Of a stretch of 64,000 bases of DNA, positions 50,477 through 59,396 are shown piece by piece. The DNA is taken from assembly GCA_033809515.1 (NCBI GenBank), contig JAPXLN010000009.1:1-64000 (forward strand). Direction: 5' to 3'. The notes below the pieces were generated by a model that was not told where the DNA came from, did no database searches, and was given only the letters and a program-made list of their open reading frames with translations. Numbering within the stretch: the stretch's first letter is position 1; each line of letters begins with the position of its first letter. This DNA comes from JAPXLN01 sp033809515 (GTDB lineage Bacteria > Bacillota > Sulfobacillia > Fermentithermobacillales > Fermentithermobacillaceae). A program made the position numbers and the translations under genes.

Positions 50477-51796
50477 TTGGCCGAGAGCGGCAGAAAGCGG
50501 GTTTTCACGACAGAGCTAGAGCCTGGGCTGAAGTTCTCTTATCTTTCTGAGAGCAAATGGAAGACCCTCTCAATGAATGTTTTCTGCAAGATTCCTGTTG
50601 CAGCAGAAACCGTTACCCCCATTGCTTTGGTGCCGAGGCTCGCAGGAAGAGGCACTGTGAGTTTGCCTACCCTTCGAGATTTGGCGCGCCGGCTTGAGGA
50701 AATGTACGGGGCAGCTTTCGGTTCAGAAACAACCAAGATAGGGCCGTTCCAGGTTGTGAGGTTCGGAATATCCCTCCCCTCGCCTGGGTTCCTGGATTTC
50801 GGCGATTCCCAGGACGGAAGTCTCTTTGCTGCCCTCAAGTTTCTCTGGGAAGTCATGACCTCGCCCTACCTGGAGGATGGAGCATATCCTGAGTCGCGTT
50901 TTGACGCTGAAAGAGAAGAACACCGTCGTGACATTCTTGGGATCATCAATGATCGCTCCAGGTATGCCATGGTACGGCTTATCGAGGAAGTGTCCCGCGG
51001 CCATCCCTCCGGGCTCCCGGGCTGGGGGCTTCTGGAAGACCTTCCCGGACTCACGCCTTCGGGAACCTGGGAGACCTGGGCAGAAGCTCTGTCAAGTTCC
51101 TCAATAAGCATGTATGCATCGGGCGACGGAGCGTCTGACCTTCCCGGCCTGTTGGCACGGGCAGGCCTTTGGTTTCCCCGAAAAAGAAGATGGGACTCCT
51201 CCGGTGAAAGGGATCTTGATATGAGCCCTCCTCCTATGCCGTTGACCCTCTTGGAGATCGAGGACAGCCTTCCGGGAGAACAGACTGTTCTGTGCTTAGC
51301 TTTCTACACAGGCATCACCCAGCAACACCCTCTTTTTCCTGCACTGTTGCTCTACGATGGTATCCTGGGTGGTTTTCCCCATTCAAGGATGTTCACTAAC
51401 ATAAGGGAAAGGGAGAACCTGGCTTACTCAGCCGCCACCGTTTTGAACACCTGGCGGGGAATGGTCATTGCGGTTGCAGGCATTGACGATCGTAACCTGG
51501 GCCGTACACGGGAGCTGGTTGTAGAACAGTTTGAGAGCCTCAAGCGGGGAGAGATCAGCAAAGATGAGATGGAGAGCACAAGGGCAGGCCTCTTAAGGAG
51601 GTTCCGGTCTGAAAGCGACTTCCAGGAAGCTATCATAAGGCGCTACCTTACTCAGGAGATCATGGGTGGCCCCGCTGAGGAAGAGGACATTGTGGCCCAG
51701 CTGGCCGCGGTCACCCTTGAGGATGTGGTTAAGGTGGCGAATATGGCAGAGCTCAAGGCCGTCTATGCTCTCCGGGCGAAAGATGGTGTATCCTAG
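50477..51796 (+). CDS. ymfF: M16-family peptidase-like protein, non-catalytic (YmfF type)
   Basis: 439 residues of M16/insulinase fold that lacks the HxxEH zinc motif in its N-terminal domain (where it reads LARRLEEMYGAAFGSETTKI), so it is presumably the inactive partner of the following gene. LRDLARRLEEMYGA and IRERENLAYSA are family signatures. Databases link the pair (YmfF/YmfH, also spelled YfmF/YfmH) to EF-P 5-aminopentanol modification. TTG 50477 is the likely start; its stop overlaps the next gene by 1 nt. Confidence 0.86.
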   Translation: MAESGRKRVFTTELEPGLKFSYLSESKWKTLSMNVFCKIPVAAETVTPIALVPRLAGRGTVSLPTLRDLARRLEEMYGAAFGSETTKIGPFQVVRFGISLPSPGFLDFGDSQDGSLFAALKFLWEVMTSPYLEDGAYPESRFDAEREEHRRDILGIINDRSRYAMVRLIEEVSRGHPSGLPGWGLLEDLPGLTPSGTWETWAEALSSSSISMYASGDGASDLPGLLARAGLWFPRKRRWDSSGERDLDMSPPPMPLTLLEIEDSLPGEQTVLCLAFYTGITQQHPLFPALLLYDGILGGFPHSRMFTNIRERENLAYSAATVLNTWRGMVIAVAGIDDRNLGRTRELVVEQFESLKRGEISKDEMESTRAGLLRRFRSESDFQEAIIRRYLTQEIMGGPAEEEDIVAQLAAVTLEDVVKVANMAELKAVYALRAKDGVS

Positions 51797-53079
51797 TGCC
51801 TGGCATGTCAGTTTATAAGAGCGCCTCTTTGAATGAAAAGATCCAACATGCGCAAATTGACGGTTTGACCGTGTTTGTCTTGCCGAAGAAAGGATTTCAC
51901 AGGAAGTACGCTGAGATCTTTGTGCGGTACGGTTCCAACGACAACGTCTTTGTGGTTCCGGGGCAAGACCGTGCCACGGAAGTACCTGCAGGCATAGCTC
52001 ATTTCCTTGAGCACAAGATGTTCGAGAAGAAGTGGGGCGACGCCCTGACAGCCTTCTCCGCCTTAGGCAGCTCGGCCAATGCCTATACGGCCAACAACTA
52101 CACTTCGTACATGTTCCATACCCTTGACAACTTCGGTCCTTGCCTTGAGCTTCTCTTGGAAGTCGTCTTCAAACCGTATTTCAATGCAGAATCCATTGAG
52201 CGGGAAGCAAAAGTCATTGCACAGGAGATAAGGATGTACAACGATGTTCCGGAGGCAAGACTCATGAGGGCGATCATGGAAGGTTTGTACCTTGTCCATC
52301 CAGTTCGCCTAGACATTGCAGGGACAGAGGAATCCATACGCCACATAAACAAAGACCTTCTGAACCTGTGCCATGAGATATTCTACACTCCGGGCAATAT
52401 GAGTCTTTTTGTCGCCGGGGATGTTGACCCGGCCTGGGTATTTGAAAGTGTGTCTGGAATGCTAAGCGCTCCCGGCAGTGACTTCAGGCAGCCTGAACGC
52501 GTAAGGCCATGTGAGCCTGACCGGGTAGGGCCTGATACCAGCATCCGGCTTCCGGTTCCCACCCCCTTGCTGCAGGTCGGGTGGAAAGGACCGGTTTCGG
52601 GCTGCGATGCGGTCCAGCTTGTGAGCTCAGAGATGAGTTTGGCCCTTCTCATGGACGTAATGTTCGGGCGAAGCTCCGGGTTATTTTCCCAAGTCTATGA
52701 GGATGGTTTGGCAGATGACCTGATCTACGCAAGTGAAGTGTGGCCTGACTATTCCTTTGTTACGGTCGCTTCACAGAGCATGTTTCCTCACAAGCTGGCT
52801 GACCGGATTCGCCAGGAAGTTGAGAGGGTTCGGCGGCACGGAATTGACGCCGTTGACTTCGCAAGGGTAAAGAAAGCGGCTGCCGGCAGGTACGTGACAC
52901 TTTTCGACTCCTTTGACCTGGTAGGGGAAGTTCAGGTACACCTGCACGACATAGGCCTGGACATCTTCGCATACAGGGACATTCTAGAAGGAATTGACCT
53001 GGATAGCGCTATGGCCGCCCTTGATTTTCTTAACAATGACAGGAGCCTGGGAGTTATCGTAGAAAATGGACGGGGTTAA
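51796..53079 (+). CDS. ymfH: M16-family zinc peptidase, catalytic (YmfH type)
   Basis: 427 residues. HFLEH at residues 69-73 is the inverted zinc motif, with the third ligand Glu about 75 residues later (ESIEREAKVIAQEIRMYND). LFGRSSGLFSQVYEDGLADD-like sequence (FGRSSGLFSQVYEDGLADDL) contains the Arg/Tyr substrate site. It forms a heterodimer-like pair with the upstream non-catalytic subunit, as in plant and mitochondrial M16 enzymes and B. subtilis YmfF-YmfH. Start GTG 51796 overlaps the upstream stop. Confidence 0.9.
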   Translation: MPGMSVYKSASLNEKIQHAQIDGLTVFVLPKKGFHRKYAEIFVRYGSNDNVFVVPGQDRATEVPAGIAHFLEHKMFEKKWGDALTAFSALGSSANAYTANNYTSYMFHTLDNFGPCLELLLEVVFKPYFNAESIEREAKVIAQEIRMYNDVPEARLMRAIMEGLYLVHPVRLDIAGTEESIRHINKDLLNLCHEIFYTPGNMSLFVAGDVDPAWVFESVSGMLSAPGSDFRQPERVRPCEPDRVGPDTSIRLPVPTPLLQVGWKGPVSGCDAVQLVSSEMSLALLMDVMFGRSSGLFSQVYEDGLADDLIYASEVWPDYSFVTVASQSMFPHKLADRIRQEVERVRRHGIDAVDFARVKKAAAGRYVTLFDSFDLVGEVQVHLHDIGLDIFAYRDILEGIDLDSAMAALDFLNNDRSLGVIVENGRG

Positions 53080-53103
53080 CCAAACACACGAGGAGGAGCA
53101 CCC

Positions 53104-54384
53104 TTGAGCGAAGTTCAGGCTGATTTTCTTCTGGGAAATATCGGACAGCTTTTGACCATGTCAGGGTCCCAGGGGCCCCGGCGGCTGGACGATCTTAGGG
53201 ATCTGGGGATCATCTGCAATGCTTACATAGCGTCTTACCAGGGTACGGTAGTTTCGGTTGGTCATTCATCTGAGATAAGTGCCCATGTGAGACTGATGCC
53301 CGGGGCCACCGTTTTGGATGCCGGAGGCAAATTGGTTTCACCGGGTTTCATAGACGCCCACACCCACCTGGTGTTTGGAGGATGGAGACCCCAGGAATAC
53401 TCCCTTAGATGCCAGGGAGCGTCATACCTTGAGATAGCTGCTCAAGGGGGAGGCATTGCCAGCACTGTTGCGTCTACCAGGCAAGCTTCGGTTGAAGAGC
53501 TTTATGAAAGGAGCATGAAGTTCCTTGACGAGCTGCTTTTGCAGGGCACAACAACGTGCGAAGTCAAAAGCGGGTACGGGCTGGACTTCGATAACGAGCT
53601 CAAGCAGCTGGAAGTTGCCCGCCGCTGCGAGGCCGGCCACCCGGTTAGCATCGTAAGCACATTTCTGGGAGCACATGCCTTCCCACCTGAGTATAAAGAG
53701 GACAGGGCAAGCTACGTTGAACAGGTCATTTCTATGCTTCCGGCCATTAAGGAGAGGGAATTGGCCGGTTTCGTTGACGTATTTTGCGACGCAGGGGCCT
53801 TTACGGTGGACGAGGCCCGCAGGATTCTGACGGCAGCTCGCAAGTTGGGGTTCGGTCTGAAGCTGCACGCAGATGAGCTTGAAAGCACCGGGGGAACACA
53901 GTTAGCCTGTGAAATGGGCGCTGTATCCTGTGATCATCTGATTATGATCTCCCGGGAAGGGATAGAGTGTCTGGCCCGGTCGGATACTGTGGGGGTTATT
54001 TTGCCGGCCACATCCTGTTTTCTTGGGAAGGTTCCCGGGGCGCCTGCCAGAAAGATGATTGATGCCGGGTCAGCTATTGCCATTGCCACAGATTTTAACC
54101 CGGGAACGTGTACAGCCACTTCCCTCCCCTTATGTATGACCCTGGCATGTTCTATGCTTCGTCTGAGTCCTGAGGAAGCGTTTCAGGCGGTGACGTGGAA
54201 TGCAGCCTGGGCAGCCGGTCTGGGAGGAAAGGCCGGAGGGTTGTATCCCGGGCTTCCCTTCGATGCAGTCATATTCGATGCAGACGATTACAGGGAGATT
54301 CCATACAGGTTTGGGGCTAATCTGGTGCGTACCGTTGTGAAAGCAGGAAAGGTAGTTGTCCGAGAGGGCAGAGTATGCCGGTAG
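53104..54384 (+). CDS. hutI: Imidazolonepropionase
   Basis: Third enzyme of histidine degradation, making N-formimino-L-glutamate. Amidohydrolase metal site: DAHTHLVFGG, HADEL and ATDFNPGT; substrate segments EVKSGYGLD and FLGAHAFPPEYK. 426 residues. GAGGAGGAG precedes TTG 53104. hutH, hutU and the later hut genes are not in the window, so it is isolated, although the fhs gene downstream can use formate derived from the pathway (inference). Confidence 0.94.
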   Translation: MSEVQADFLLGNIGQLLTMSGSQGPRRLDDLRDLGIICNAYIASYQGTVVSVGHSSEISAHVRLMPGATVLDAGGKLVSPGFIDAHTHLVFGGWRPQEYSLRCQGASYLEIAAQGGGIASTVASTRQASVEELYERSMKFLDELLLQGTTTCEVKSGYGLDFDNELKQLEVARRCEAGHPVSIVSTFLGAHAFPPEYKEDRASYVEQVISMLPAIKERELAGFVDVFCDAGAFTVDEARRILTAARKLGFGLKLHADELESTGGTQLACEMGAVSCDHLIMISREGIECLARSDTVGVILPATSCFLGKVPGAPARKMIDAGSAIAIATDFNPGTCTATSLPLCMTLACSMLRLSPEEAFQAVTWNAAWAAGLGGKAGGLYPGLPFDAVIFDADDYREIPYRFGANLVRTVVKAGKVVVREGRVCR

Positions 54385-54412
54385 GCATGGATAAGGCAGG
54401 GTGGTGAGGAGA

Positions 54413-54664
54413 ATGAGCCAGCGCATAAGGAAGCTGCCCAGGGAAAGCGATCTTGAGAAAGGTTTTGAGCCGCAGTTTCGAGCGTATGAGGAATGGAGAC
54501 AGGCACAGAGCAGTGAAGAGCCTGAGGAACCCAGAGAGCGGGAGAAAGCGTCTAAACCACGGAAGAAATTCGCGTTTGGGCGGTTGGATCTGTTGTTCAT
54601 CGTCATCGGAGTCCTGTCAGGAATCTTGTTCAGAGCATGTCAGTCGGCCCGGACAGGTCAGTGA
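54413..54664 (+). CDS. Small single-pass membrane protein
   Basis: 83 residues: a charged, Glu/Arg-rich N-terminal part (about 1-52) and one transmembrane helix LDLLFIVIGVLSGILF (about 57-72) near the C-terminus. No family recognised. ATG 54413 has GTGAGGAG just upstream; GTG 54401 is an alternative. It lies between hutI and fhs and may be part of their transcript. Confidence 0.55.
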   Translation: MSQRIRKLPRESDLEKGFEPQFRAYEEWRQAQSSEEPEEPREREKASKPRKKFAFGRLDLLFIVIGVLSGILFRACQSARTGQ

Positions 54665-54796
54665 CGATACAATGGAGGCCGGTAGCGGCGGCCCTGTGGT
54701 ATTCTTGTTTCGCTAAATCTGCTATGCTGAGAGGTGGTGGAAAACCGGAAAGACATATTTGTCTTGCAGTACGGAATCAAGAAGGGGGAACTAAGT

Positions 54797-56497
54797 TTGA
54801 AGTCGGACATTGAAATTGCCCAGGCGGCGAAAATGCTGCCCATCAACCAGATCACAGACAGTCTCGGGATTCCCGCGGATATGGTGGAGAATTACGGTAA
54901 GTACAAAGCTAAGATTTCCCTTGACCTTCTGGACTACATAAAGGATCGTCCCAGAGGCAAGTATGTCGTTGTGACGGCGATTACTCCGACTCCGCTGGGT
55001 GAAGGAAAGACCACAACTGCAATTGGTCTTGGACAGGCCATGGGTTTGCTTGGCAAGAAGGCCATTAATACCATTAGGCAACCTTCTTTGGGTCCTGTGT
55101 TCGGCATTAAGGGCGGGGCTGCAGGCGGCGGCTACGCTCAGTGTATCCCCATGGAGGATTTCAACCTTCACTTTACAGGAGACACTCATGCAGTGGCTTT
55201 GGCTCATAACTTGCTCGCAGCGTTTCTTGATGCCAGCCTTCTGCATAAGAACCCCTTGAACATAGACCCGCTGACAATTACCTGGCCCAGAGTGGTAGAC
55301 GTTTCCGACAGAGCTCTTCGCAGGGTGGTCATAGGCCTTGGCGGTTCTGAGAACGGCTACCCACGGGAGACGGGATTCGACATAGCGGTGGCATCTGAGG
55401 TAATGGCTATTTTGGCTCTGACCACAGGGCTCAAAGACCTCAGGGAAAGGCTTGAGCGCATAGTAGTCGGATACACCTACGACGGAAAGGCTGTGACCGC
55501 AGGAGATCTGAAATGTGCAGGGCCAATGGCGGTTCTCCTTCGTGATGCCATTAAGCCTAACATTATACAGACCCTTGAGAACACTCCTGTATTCGTTCAC
55601 GCAGGGCCTTTCGCCAACATAGCTCACGGCAACTCGTCGGTCCTTGCAGACATGATGGCCACGAAGCTGGCTGATTACACCATCACTGAGGCCGGCTTCG
55701 GCGCAGACATCGGTGCAGAGAAGATGTTCAACATTAAGTGCCGTTACGGCGGCCTCAAGATAGATGCTGCCGTTGTGGTAGCTACCATTCGCGCTCTGAA
55801 GATGCATGGGGGAGCTATCACCGTTCGTCCCGGGCGTCCTCTGGATACAGAGGTTCTCTCTAAGGAGAACATGGAGGCCCTTGACAAGGGTTGCGAGAAC
55901 CTGGATAAGCACATCGAGAACGTGCTCATGCACGGAGTGCCGGTGGTTGTTGCGCTTAACCACTTCCCGACCGATACCGACCGGGAGGTTCAGTTTGTCC
56001 TTGACCGGGCCAAGAAGGCAGGCGCTTCGGCAGCGGTTGTCTCTCAGGTGTGGGCTAAGGGCGGCGAAGGCGGCGTAGACCTGGCCAAGGCCCTTATTGA
56101 CGTGCTTGATAACGAGCCTACCAACTTTGACTTCCTCTACTCCCTTGACATGCCCATTAAAGACAAGATCGAGGCTATAGCTACCAAGGTGTACGGCGCT
56201 GACGGTGTCGATTACCTGCCTCTCGCTGACAGGCAGATCAGGCGCTATACAAAGCTTGGCTTTGACAAACTGCCTATCTGTATGGCCAAGACGCACCTTT
56301 CGTTGTCAGCTGATCCAAATCTCAAAGGTCGTCCCAGAGACTTCCGGGTTACAGTGAGAGAAGTCCGGGCATCTATGGGTGCAGGGTTCCTCTACCCGCT
56401 TCTGGGCGAGATGAGGACCATGCCCGGTCTTCCTTCGGTTCCTGCAGGGACTAACATGGACCTTGACGAGACAGGGAAGATCGTAGGGCTGTTTTAG
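54797..56497 (+). CDS. fhs: Formate-tetrahydrofolate ligase
   Basis: Makes 10-formyl-THF from formate, THF and ATP; the second step of the methyl branch of the Wood-Ljungdahl pathway in acetogens, but present more widely. P-loop TPTPLGEGKTTT, GIKGGAAGGGYAQ, FTGDTHAV and the C-terminal MRTMPGLPSVPAG are diagnostic. 566 residues. TTG 54797 is chosen for GGGGGA at 7 nt and for the usual MKSDIEIAQ start. Acetogenesis itself cannot be concluded from this gene. Confidence 0.96.
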   Translation: MKSDIEIAQAAKMLPINQITDSLGIPADMVENYGKYKAKISLDLLDYIKDRPRGKYVVVTAITPTPLGEGKTTTAIGLGQAMGLLGKKAINTIRQPSLGPVFGIKGGAAGGGYAQCIPMEDFNLHFTGDTHAVALAHNLLAAFLDASLLHKNPLNIDPLTITWPRVVDVSDRALRRVVIGLGGSENGYPRETGFDIAVASEVMAILALTTGLKDLRERLERIVVGYTYDGKAVTAGDLKCAGPMAVLLRDAIKPNIIQTLENTPVFVHAGPFANIAHGNSSVLADMMATKLADYTITEAGFGADIGAEKMFNIKCRYGGLKIDAAVVVATIRALKMHGGAITVRPGRPLDTEVLSKENMEALDKGCENLDKHIENVLMHGVPVVVALNHFPTDTDREVQFVLDRAKKAGASAAVVSQVWAKGGEGGVDLAKALIDVLDNEPTNFDFLYSLDMPIKDKIEAIATKVYGADGVDYLPLADRQIRRYTKLGFDKLPICMAKTHLSLSADPNLKGRPRDFRVTVREVRASMGAGFLYPLLGEMRTMPGLPSVPAGTNMDLDETGKIVGLF

Positions 56498-56512
56498 TAA
56501 AGGAAACCTTAG

Positions 56513-56547
56513 GTCTGGGGCAAAGGTCAAGCGCCTTTGCCCCAGAC
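56513..56547 (+). terminator. Long hairpin after fhs
   Basis: GTCTGGGGCAAAGG (56513-56526) pairs perfectly over 14 bp with 56534-56547 around a 7-nt loop. The following sequence GGTTTAAC has only three T, so it may be a weak terminator or mRNA-stabilising stem. Confidence 0.6.
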
Positions 56548-56591
56548 GGTTTAACGGGCACGGGAAGTCAGATCTGAAGTGAGGCGACACT

Positions 56592-57590
56592 GTGTCTATC
56601 ACGGAAGTTTCAGGAATCAAGGTTGGCAGTTCAGTTCACCCTCTCGGGCTGACGGGAGTATCGGTTGTTCTGTGCGAGAAAGGCGCTGTAGGTGGCGTAT
56701 CTGTTATGGGAGGGGCCCCTGGCACTCGCGAAACCGACTTGCTCCGTCCATCTTGTATGGTTGACCGTGTCAACGCACTGTTTTTTGCAGGCGGATCCGC
56801 TTTCGGGCTTGATTGCGCTTCGGGTGTGGTTCGATACCTTGAAGAGGTGGGCGCAGGCTTCGACACCGGGATAGTCAAAGTCCCCATAGTCTGCGGTGCC
56901 ATCATATTCGACCTGGGTCTTGGAAAGGCGCGGCCTACTCCTGAGATGGCATACGAGGCATGCAAGCAAGCTTCGCGGGGTGAAGTTCCTTCAGGCAGTG
57001 TAGGCGCAGGAGCCGGCGCCACCGTAGGAAAGATGCTGGGACCTGGTTACATGATGAAATCGGGACTGGGCAATGCATCTTTGAAGACGTCAAGCGGCGA
57101 CGTTGTAGGAGCTATGGTGATCGTCAATGCCTACGGCGATGTCTACCATCCCGGTACAGGCCGTGTGATTGCCGGCGCTTTTGACAGAGCCGGGAGAAGA
57201 TTCGTGCAGGGAGACCGAGGTCACGGTCCAGATACTCGGTTTACTCCGCCGGCCATGACTAACACCACTGTAGGCGCGGTGGCTGTAGATGGGCCCCTTA
57301 CAAAGCAGGAATGCGACAGGGTAGCCATTATGGCAATGGGAGGCCTGGCACAGACCATACGCCCCTGCTTTACGCCCTTTGACGGAGACACTCTTTTTGT
57401 TCTTGCCACAGGCCGGGGAACCGGTACCCCCTGGCCGGAACCGGGCCATCCTTCAAGAGCCGGGCGCCTTTGCGAAGTTGGCGTTAAGGCCCAGGAAGCG
57501 GTAGCTTTGGCCATAGTCGATGGGGTGACTTCCCCGGGAAGCTTTCCCGGCGTGCCATCTCATAAAGAAGTGGCAGCCAAATTGCACTAG
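56592..57590 (+). CDS. P1-family peptidase (DmpA/S58 N-terminal nucleophile hydrolase)
   Basis: Self-cleaving aminopeptidase/D-esterase family, 332 residues. GGSAFGLDCASGVVRYLEE, GSVGAGAGATVGKMLG and VNAYGDVYHPGTGRVIAG are typical; the autocleavage site with the nucleophile is in the MTNTTVGAVAVDGPLTK region (about 219-235). GTG 56592 is preceded by GAGGCG. Physiological substrate unknown; relatives cleave beta-peptides or N-terminal D-Ala. Confidence 0.88.
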   Translation: MSITEVSGIKVGSSVHPLGLTGVSVVLCEKGAVGGVSVMGGAPGTRETDLLRPSCMVDRVNALFFAGGSAFGLDCASGVVRYLEEVGAGFDTGIVKVPIVCGAIIFDLGLGKARPTPEMAYEACKQASRGEVPSGSVGAGAGATVGKMLGPGYMMKSGLGNASLKTSSGDVVGAMVIVNAYGDVYHPGTGRVIAGAFDRAGRRFVQGDRGHGPDTRFTPPAMTNTTVGAVAVDGPLTKQECDRVAIMAMGGLAQTIRPCFTPFDGDTLFVLATGRGTGTPWPEPGHPSRAGRLCEVGVKAQEAVALAIVDGVTSPGSFPGVPSHKEVAAKLH

Positions 57591-57631
57591 ATTTCGCCTT
57601 GGCTGGATAGGTTTTTTGAGTTAAGCTAACC

Positions 57632-57649
57632 TTGCCGGCGGGCCGGCAA
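57632..57649. other. Short hairpin between the P1 peptidase and ECF transporter genes
   Basis: TTGCCGG (57632-57638) pairs with CCGGCAA (57643-57649) around CGGG; no T-run follows. Another TTGCCGG occurs at 57657-57663. No known riboswitch is recognised in this 154-nt gap. Confidence 0.4.
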
Positions 57650-57744
57650 ACATGCGTTGCCGGACCCAATCACCGGATAGGAGATCTCTACAGACACACT
57701 GACGGCATCCTCTAAGGAGGAGCCGGAACGGAGGTGTACCGGTT

Positions 57745-58455
57745 GTGAAGTTATCCACACGGCAGATCGCTCTTGTAGGAATGCTTGGGGCTATTACTGT
57801 TGCCCTGGGTCTCATGCCCGTCGGAGGGTTCATTCCCGTCCCGACTCCCGCAGGTTCAGCCACCACAATGCATCTTCCAACCATACTTGCAGGCATCGTT
57901 GAAGGGCCGGTTTCAGGAGGAATGGTAGGGGCCATCTTTGGCGCATTCAGCTTCTGGCGGGCCCAGACCAACCCGAACCCGGTGGCCAAACTCATGTTCA
58001 CAAACCCTCTCATTGCTTTCGGCCCCAGAATTCTGATTGGGGTCGTTTCAGCGTACGTGTTCAGGTTGGTGAAGGGGAAACGAGGGCAAACGATCCTGGC
58101 ATTTGCCGCAGGGATCATGGTTGGGCATACCGCCTATCTGGCTCTGGTCAGGTTCTCTATGGCAGTTCGTTGGGCGGGCGCTCTGCTTCTCGGCGGGTGT
58201 AGCGCAGGCCTTCTTTTTCTGGTTCAGGCCAGGTATGGGCATGGCCCCGCTCTTGCGGCCATATGCGGCAGTTTCACCAATACAATGGGAGTGTTGGGAC
58301 TGGCCGTAGCTTTTGGGTATGTGCCGGCCGAGGCTGCCCTGGCCGTTGGAGTCTTACAGGGCGTTCCCGAGGGCATCGTCGCCATGGTCCTTGCCAGCCT
58401 TGTTTACCGGAGTATTAAGCGGTTTATTAGGAGCGGGGCTGACGGGACGCCTTAA
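57745..58455 (+). CDS. panT: ECF transporter S component, probably for pantothenate
   Basis: Substrate-binding membrane subunit of an energy-coupling factor vitamin transporter; 236 residues, six hydrophobic segments, opening TRQIALVGMLGAITVALGL. It carries no ATPase, which is supplied by a shared ECF module elsewhere. The next gene 14 nt on is coaX, so pantothenate is the likely substrate (context inference; the family alone cannot tell). GTG 57745 follows GGAGGTG. Confidence 0.78.
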   Translation: MKLSTRQIALVGMLGAITVALGLMPVGGFIPVPTPAGSATTMHLPTILAGIVEGPVSGGMVGAIFGAFSFWRAQTNPNPVAKLMFTNPLIAFGPRILIGVVSAYVFRLVKGKRGQTILAFAAGIMVGHTAYLALVRFSMAVRWAGALLLGGCSAGLLFLVQARYGHGPALAAICGSFTNTMGVLGLAVAFGYVPAEAALAVGVLQGVPEGIVAMVLASLVYRSIKRFIRSGADGTP

Positions 58456-58469
58456 GGAGGCAAGAATCA

Positions 58470-59261
58470 GTGATTTTCGCTTTGGATGTGGGTAATACCC
58501 ATACAGTCGCCGGCGTATTCCAGGGGTATGAGCTTATGGCTGATTGGCGCATATCCACCGATCGCCGAAAGACTGAAGACGAGTACGGGCTTATGTTCTT
58601 GTCTATGTTGGAACGTGCCGGGTTCAAAGCTAAGGATACCGAAGGCGGCATCATTGCTTCCGTGGTACCTCCTCTTACCCCTGTTTTCGAGAAGACCTTA
58701 AGCAAGTACCTGGGTATTTCAGCGTTGGTGGTGGGGCCGGGAACCAAAACGGGAATGAACATAAGATATGAAAATCCTAAGGAGGTCGGTCCCGACAGGA
58801 TCGCCAATGCGGTAGCTGCTTACAGCAAGTACGGCGGGCCGGTTATTGTCGTTGATTTCGGCACTGCAACCACGTTTGACGTGATCTCCCAGGAAGGAGA
58901 CTACCTGGGCGGCGCAATTGCCCCGGGCATCCTAACCTCCACCGATGCATTGTTTGAGAAGGCCTCCAGGCTTCCTCGCATAGAACTGATAAGGCCTCAA
59001 CAGGCCATAGGGAGAAACACTGTACAGAGCATGCAGTCGGGGATCGTCTTTGGGTTTGCAGGTCAGACCGACAGTCTGGTAAGGAGAATCTGCCGGGAAA
59101 TCGGTCAAGATGCCCATGTAGTTGCCACAGGAGGGCTTGCCCGTCTGGTTGCTCAGGAGTCTGAGACCATTGACACGGTTGATCCTTTTCTTACCCTGGA
59201 GGGCTTGTATATAGTGCTAACGAAGAACACGCCTCCGGGCGCCTTTGCATCGAAGGTCTAA
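58470..59261 (+). CDS. coaX: Type III pantothenate kinase
   Basis: First step of coenzyme A synthesis; ASKHA-fold kinase. FALDVGNTHTVAGVF at the N-terminus holds the catalytic Asp, GPDRIANAVAAYSKYGGPVI and VDFGTATTFDV follow, then GGAIAPG. 263 residues. AGGAGG precedes GTG 58470. Type III enzymes are not feedback-inhibited by CoA. In B. subtilis coaX follows ftsH; here nine genes lie between them. Confidence 0.95.
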   Translation: MIFALDVGNTHTVAGVFQGYELMADWRISTDRRKTEDEYGLMFLSMLERAGFKAKDTEGGIIASVVPPLTPVFEKTLSKYLGISALVVGPGTKTGMNIRYENPKEVGPDRIANAVAAYSKYGGPVIVVDFGTATTFDVISQEGDYLGGAIAPGILTSTDALFEKASRLPRIELIRPQQAIGRNTVQSMQSGIVFGFAGQTDSLVRRICREIGQDAHVVATGGLARLVAQESETIDTVDPFLTLEGLYIVLTKNTPPGAFASKV

Positions 59262-59287
59262 AGGTTCCAGGTGATAAGGGTTCAGGT

Positions 59288-59336
59288 GGGCCGGGGTTTG
59301 GGTAGGTTGGGGTTTCGGTGGGTTGGGGTTTCGGTG
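59288..59336 (+). repeat. G-rich tandem repeat with G-quadruplex pattern
   Basis: GGTTGGGGTTTCGGTG occurs twice in tandem (59305-59320, 59321-59336). Including flanks there are six runs of three or four G (59288-90, 59293-96, 59300-02, 59309-12, 59320-22, 59325-28) with loops of 2-7 nt, fitting the G3+N1-7 rule. It lies just after coaX. Confidence 0.8.
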
Positions 59337-59343
59337 AAAAGCG

Positions 59344-59373
59344 AGAAGAGAGGGGCCTTTCCCCCTCTCTTCT
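59344..59373 (-). terminator. Hairpin, probably terminator of the DUF1540 gene
   Basis: AGAAGAGAGGGG (59344-59355) and CCCCTCTCTTCT (59362-59373) form a perfect 12-bp stem with a 6-nt loop. The minus strand continues CGCTTTTC, a short T-run; the plus strand has none. Confidence 0.6.
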
Positions 59374-59396
59374 GAACAGGTGCTCGAGAGACTCCT

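Noticed and set aside
54791..56296. 501-codon minus-strand open frame inside fhs
   Set aside because: Fully antisense to a gene with clear fhs motifs; such long shadows are common opposite GC-rich codon-biased genes.
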